Below are positions 5,023 to 6,421 of a DNA stretch of 6,421 nt, piece by piece. The position numbers and the translations under genes were made by a program. The notes beneath the pieces are model-generated. The model worked only from the letters and a program-made list of their open reading frames with translations, was not told the origin of the DNA and did not search any database. The DNA comes from Candidatus Bathyarchaeota archaeon. Lineage in GTDB: Archaea > Thermoproteota > Bathyarchaeia > RBG-16-48-13 > GCA-020355125. The stretch spans positions 1 through 6,421 of the forward strand of contig DAOVAG010000048.1 of NCBI GenBank assembly GCA_030671165.1. The letters are read 5' to 3'. Position 1 is the first letter of the stretch. Every line of letters starts with the position of its first letter.

Positions 5023-5148
5023 GGACCCCCGCTAGAGCCTGTACCATGCTACCCGTAATAAGATAGTGTTTGACCAACTCTTTTTAAAAGAGATGAGATA
5101 CTTAGAGGATTTACGCATGCAGCCCAGACTTTCAAATCCTGCGAGGGC
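5023..5148 (+). ncRNA. Candidate structured RNA with tRNA-like features
   Basis: The 126 bases can fold on themselves end to end. The outer stem pairs 5024-5032 with 5141-5148 (seven G-C pairs, one C-A mismatch, A5025 bulged). The middle stem uses an unbroken 12-base 3' strand (5111-5122) pairing with CTG 5039-5041, CATG 5045-5048 and CGTAA 5054-5058, with bulges of three and five bases on the 5' side. An apical hairpin pairs 5078-5083 with 5087-5092. The outer arm resembles a tRNA: TA follows the 5' acceptor-like strand (5033-5034), and TTCAAATCC (5131-5139) matches a T loop. The T stem does not pair and the 3' spacing is two bases short, so no standard tRNA can be drawn. It may be an intron-bearing or decayed tRNA, or an unnamed RNA; strand is inferred from the tRNA-like marks. 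Local GC is above the flanks. Confidence 0.35.
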
Positions 5149-5286
5149 AAAAATGATTATGTTGCTCTTAATATAAAACATTTATGAATCAACGGAATAA
5201 TTGATTGAGTAACTCATTTTCACTCAAAGAGATACTTATTTTTAGATTTGAATAAGTGAAGATTTCAATACATAAATCATCGAATA
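5149..5286. other. AT-rich spacer, no gene seen
   Basis: Nothing coding is supported here. It contains the short palindrome TGAGT-A-ACTCA (5206-5216), and its first arm can alternatively pair with a second ACTCAA at 5222-5227. No T-tract directly follows the candidate RNA upstream. Confidence 0.4.
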
Positions 5287-5460
5287 CTAATATTTCATCA
5301 ATGCTCTAGAAGAAAAAACTGAAATATCTTCTTCATTCTCTGTTTTAAATAAAATATTAGGGTGATATTTATTATAGAAATCTCTAATTTTACAGGAAAA
5401 TTCTGATAATATATCATTCCTATTATAGAATCCATTAGTTGTACATGAACAATCGCTTTT
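5287..5460 (-). pseudogene. Coding-like fragment without a start codon
   Basis: On the minus strand a 57-codon frame runs from 5460 to TAG at 5287-5289 (KSDCSCTTNGFYNRNDILSE, then FSCKIRDFYNKYHPNILFK, ending SRALMKY). It looks like protein but has no ATG, GTG or TTG until four residues from its end. It is preceded in frame by TGA 5461-5463 and, before that, by another coding-like run (NILSERITVRLT). An overlapping frame further upstream reads LMRHDPMDLLKEYLK and then stops. This is the picture of a gene decayed by a frameshift and a nonsense change, spanning perhaps 5287-5550. I recognise no family, and in DNA this AT-rich a 57-codon open frame can arise by chance. Confidence 0.25.
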
Positions 5461-5598
5461 TCAGGTTAATCTTACAGTTATCCTTTCACTTAAGATATTC
5501 CTTTAATAGATCCATGGGATCATGACGCATCAAGCATTGCACGTATTATATTAGTTCCAGTCTTTCCTCACGAAAATATAGGTTCTGGTTCTTAGCTA

Positions 5599-5616
5599 CA
5601 CTGTTATTTAACAGTG
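5599..5616 (-). terminator. Perfect palindrome across the stop codon of the PrcB-like gene
   Basis: CACTGTTA (5599-5606), TT, TAACAGTG (5609-5616) is an 18-base inverted repeat with every arm base paired. On the minus strand it covers the last codons and the TAA (5604-5606) of the PrcB-like gene. In RNA a realistic hairpin keeps six or seven pairs. There is no T run behind it, so it is not a classical terminator; it may shield the 3' end of the mRNA or bind a protein. Confidence 0.35.
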
Positions 5617-6421
5617 AATGTAAGAGTCCACATCTCAGCCTTGAATGTTCGGAGGACTGTGTAGATTGGGTTTCCTTGGTCATCGAAGGTCAGGATGTAG
5701 GTATTGATGTGGACTTCAACAACATAATCACCCATAGTGAGAGTGTCGATGGGTATGAGTACCAAGGGGTTGGTTAAAGCTTGTGTGACTGCAACGCCGT
5801 CACCTGGATTGGTGAAATCGACATTGAATCGAAATTTCACGGGGTAAGATTCAAGCCAGCTAAAAGACGTGACATGGATACCGTAGCCACCGGTCGGGTA
5901 ATCACCTCGCGTTATGATGATGCTAATGAAGTCCTCAGTGGATGCCTGAAGAGTCACATGTTCATTGAGCTGAAGCCACAATTCATTCTGGGAGATCAAG
6001 GTGTCTATCCCATCTGAGGTTACCTGTTTAATCATAGGATCATCACTTGTCGCGACGACATGTATGCCTTGCTTGAATAGATCGACACCACCAGAAGAGT
6101 CATAGACAATATTCTGTAGTGGGGAGTAGGTGGTAAAGACTCGGTGATGCAGCATGCCATCCCAGAGTGTACGGTCACCCATCTGTACAATGATCTTGTA
6201 GGTTTCGTTTTCAGGGAGTATTATTGGATACCCGATCGTGACGATTAAACCGCTTGCTCGGTAGATATAGGTCTCATAACCAAGAATACTATCCGGTGTC
6301 TCTCTGCCCCCAGTCCAATTCAGCATGAGAGGATCTGGAAAGTCCATTTTCAACTCGGTGCGCAAATAAAGTAACGTATAATCTCTAACAAATACAGGTT
6401 TGAGGACTGCATTCAACCATT
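5604..6421 (-). CDS. Probable exported protein with C-terminal PrcB_C-like domain (5' end cut by window)
   Basis: About 270 residues are visible. Residues 160-225 match the PrcB C-terminal domain (PF14343 type): ISIIITRGDYPTGGYGIHV (PTGGY at 174-178), a hydrophobic strand, then NPGDGVAVTQALTNPLVLIPI (203-223). In Treponema PrcB stabilises a surface protease; relatives are mostly secreted or lipoprotein-anchored. The preceding part (about 30-130) begins NWTGGRETPDSILGYETYIY and is a beta-rich domain I cannot name; a C-terminal beta extension follows (230-270). TTG 6416 is the first possible start, but the frame stays open to the window edge and no signal peptide follows it, so the true N-terminus, probably with an export signal, lies outside. 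Sampled 60-base lines at 5641, 5701 and 6121 have 28, 25 and 35 G+C, against 20 at 3781 in the hydrolase gene: a clear compositional step that could mean transfer. Confidence 0.72.
   Translation of the reverse strand, partial: WLNAVLKPVFVRDYTLLYLRTELKMDFPDPLMLNWTGGRETPDSILGYETYIYRASGLIVTIGYPIILPENETYKIIVQMGDRTLWDGMLHHRVFTTYSPLQNIVYDSSGGVDLFKQGIHVVATSDDPMIKQVTSDGIDTLISQNELWLQLNEHVTLQASTEDFISIIITRGDYPTGGYGIHVTSFSWLESYPVKFRFNVDFTNPGDGVAVTQALTNPLVLIPIDTLTMGDYVVEVHINTYILTFDDQGNPIYTVLRTFKAEMWTLTFTVK

Noticed and set aside
5023..5148. Ordinary tRNA gene
   Set aside because: TTCAAATCC and the TA after the acceptor-like strand are suggestive, but the T stem does not pair and the spacing to the acceptor strand is two bases short, so a plain tRNA call is not supported.
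5509..5521. Short palindrome GATCC-ATG-GGATC
   Set aside because: Five-base arms of this kind are expected by chance in a window this long, and nothing nearby gives it a role.
5781..6017. 78-codon + frame
   Set aside because: It is a shadow of the PrcB-like gene; the minus-strand reading carries the PTGGY and NPGDG motifs over the same bases.
1..6421. CRISPR array, insertion-sequence ends, toxin-antitoxin pair or defence cassette
   Set aside because: No regularly spaced direct repeats, transposase motifs or matching inverted ends, and no toxin or defence-type domains, were seen on either strand.

Overview
The window reads as a piece of an AT-rich archaeal chromosome. The evidence is the mix of protein types: a Sulfolobus-SSB/RPA-like OB-fold protein carrying an N-terminal AT-hook-like motif, an MJ0936/YfcE-type phosphoesterase and a YkgJ-type cysteine-cluster protein. 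Non-coding upstream regions also hold archaeal TATA-like boxes, one of them spaced for a leaderless mRNA. Initiation is unusual: four of the five complete recognisable main genes can only sensibly start at TTG. A Bathyarchaeia/Thermoproteota-type host is my best guess, inferred from the feel of the proteins and not shown by a marker gene.

Layout. Bases 1-596 hold the 3' part of a GyrI-like small-molecule-binding protein whose start lies off the left edge. Bases 597-1100 contain a coding-like frame for a small membrane peptide broken by one TGA, and otherwise little. A metallophosphoesterase (1101-1601, +) faces a YkgJ-family cysteine-cluster protein (1743-2120, -). A 310-base spacer leads into a two-gene unit on the + strand: a 67-residue basic protein (2431-2634) and an OB-fold ssDNA-binding protein (2638-3294). 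These two are in the same frame, separated only by TAA and one codon. After a spacer with a good extended hairpin (3395-3426) comes an alpha/beta hydrolase with full epoxide-hydrolase signatures (3547-4386).

Bases 4387-5603 hold no long ORF but are not empty. They contain a 45-codon zinc-ribbon ORF (4433-4570), a strong TATA-like box followed by a leaderless-looking cysteine-containing mini-ORF interrupted by TGA (4626-4748), and a stem-loop plus T8 tract. They also hold a 126-base segment able to fold into a long bulged hairpin with some tRNA-like features (5023-5148), and a minus-strand coding-like fragment (5287-5460). The right end (5604-6421, -) is the C-terminal part of a probably exported protein ending in a PrcB_C-like domain. 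It is visibly richer in GC than the rest.

The genes do not form one obvious pathway. They look like mixed accessory and housekeeping genes: ligand binding or detoxification (GyrI-like, epoxide hydrolase), nucleic-acid handling (OB-fold protein), metal-centre proteins, and a surface or secreted protein. I see no CRISPR array, insertion sequence or toxin-antitoxin or phage-defence module. The item most worth testing as undescribed is the candidate structured RNA at 5023-5148.
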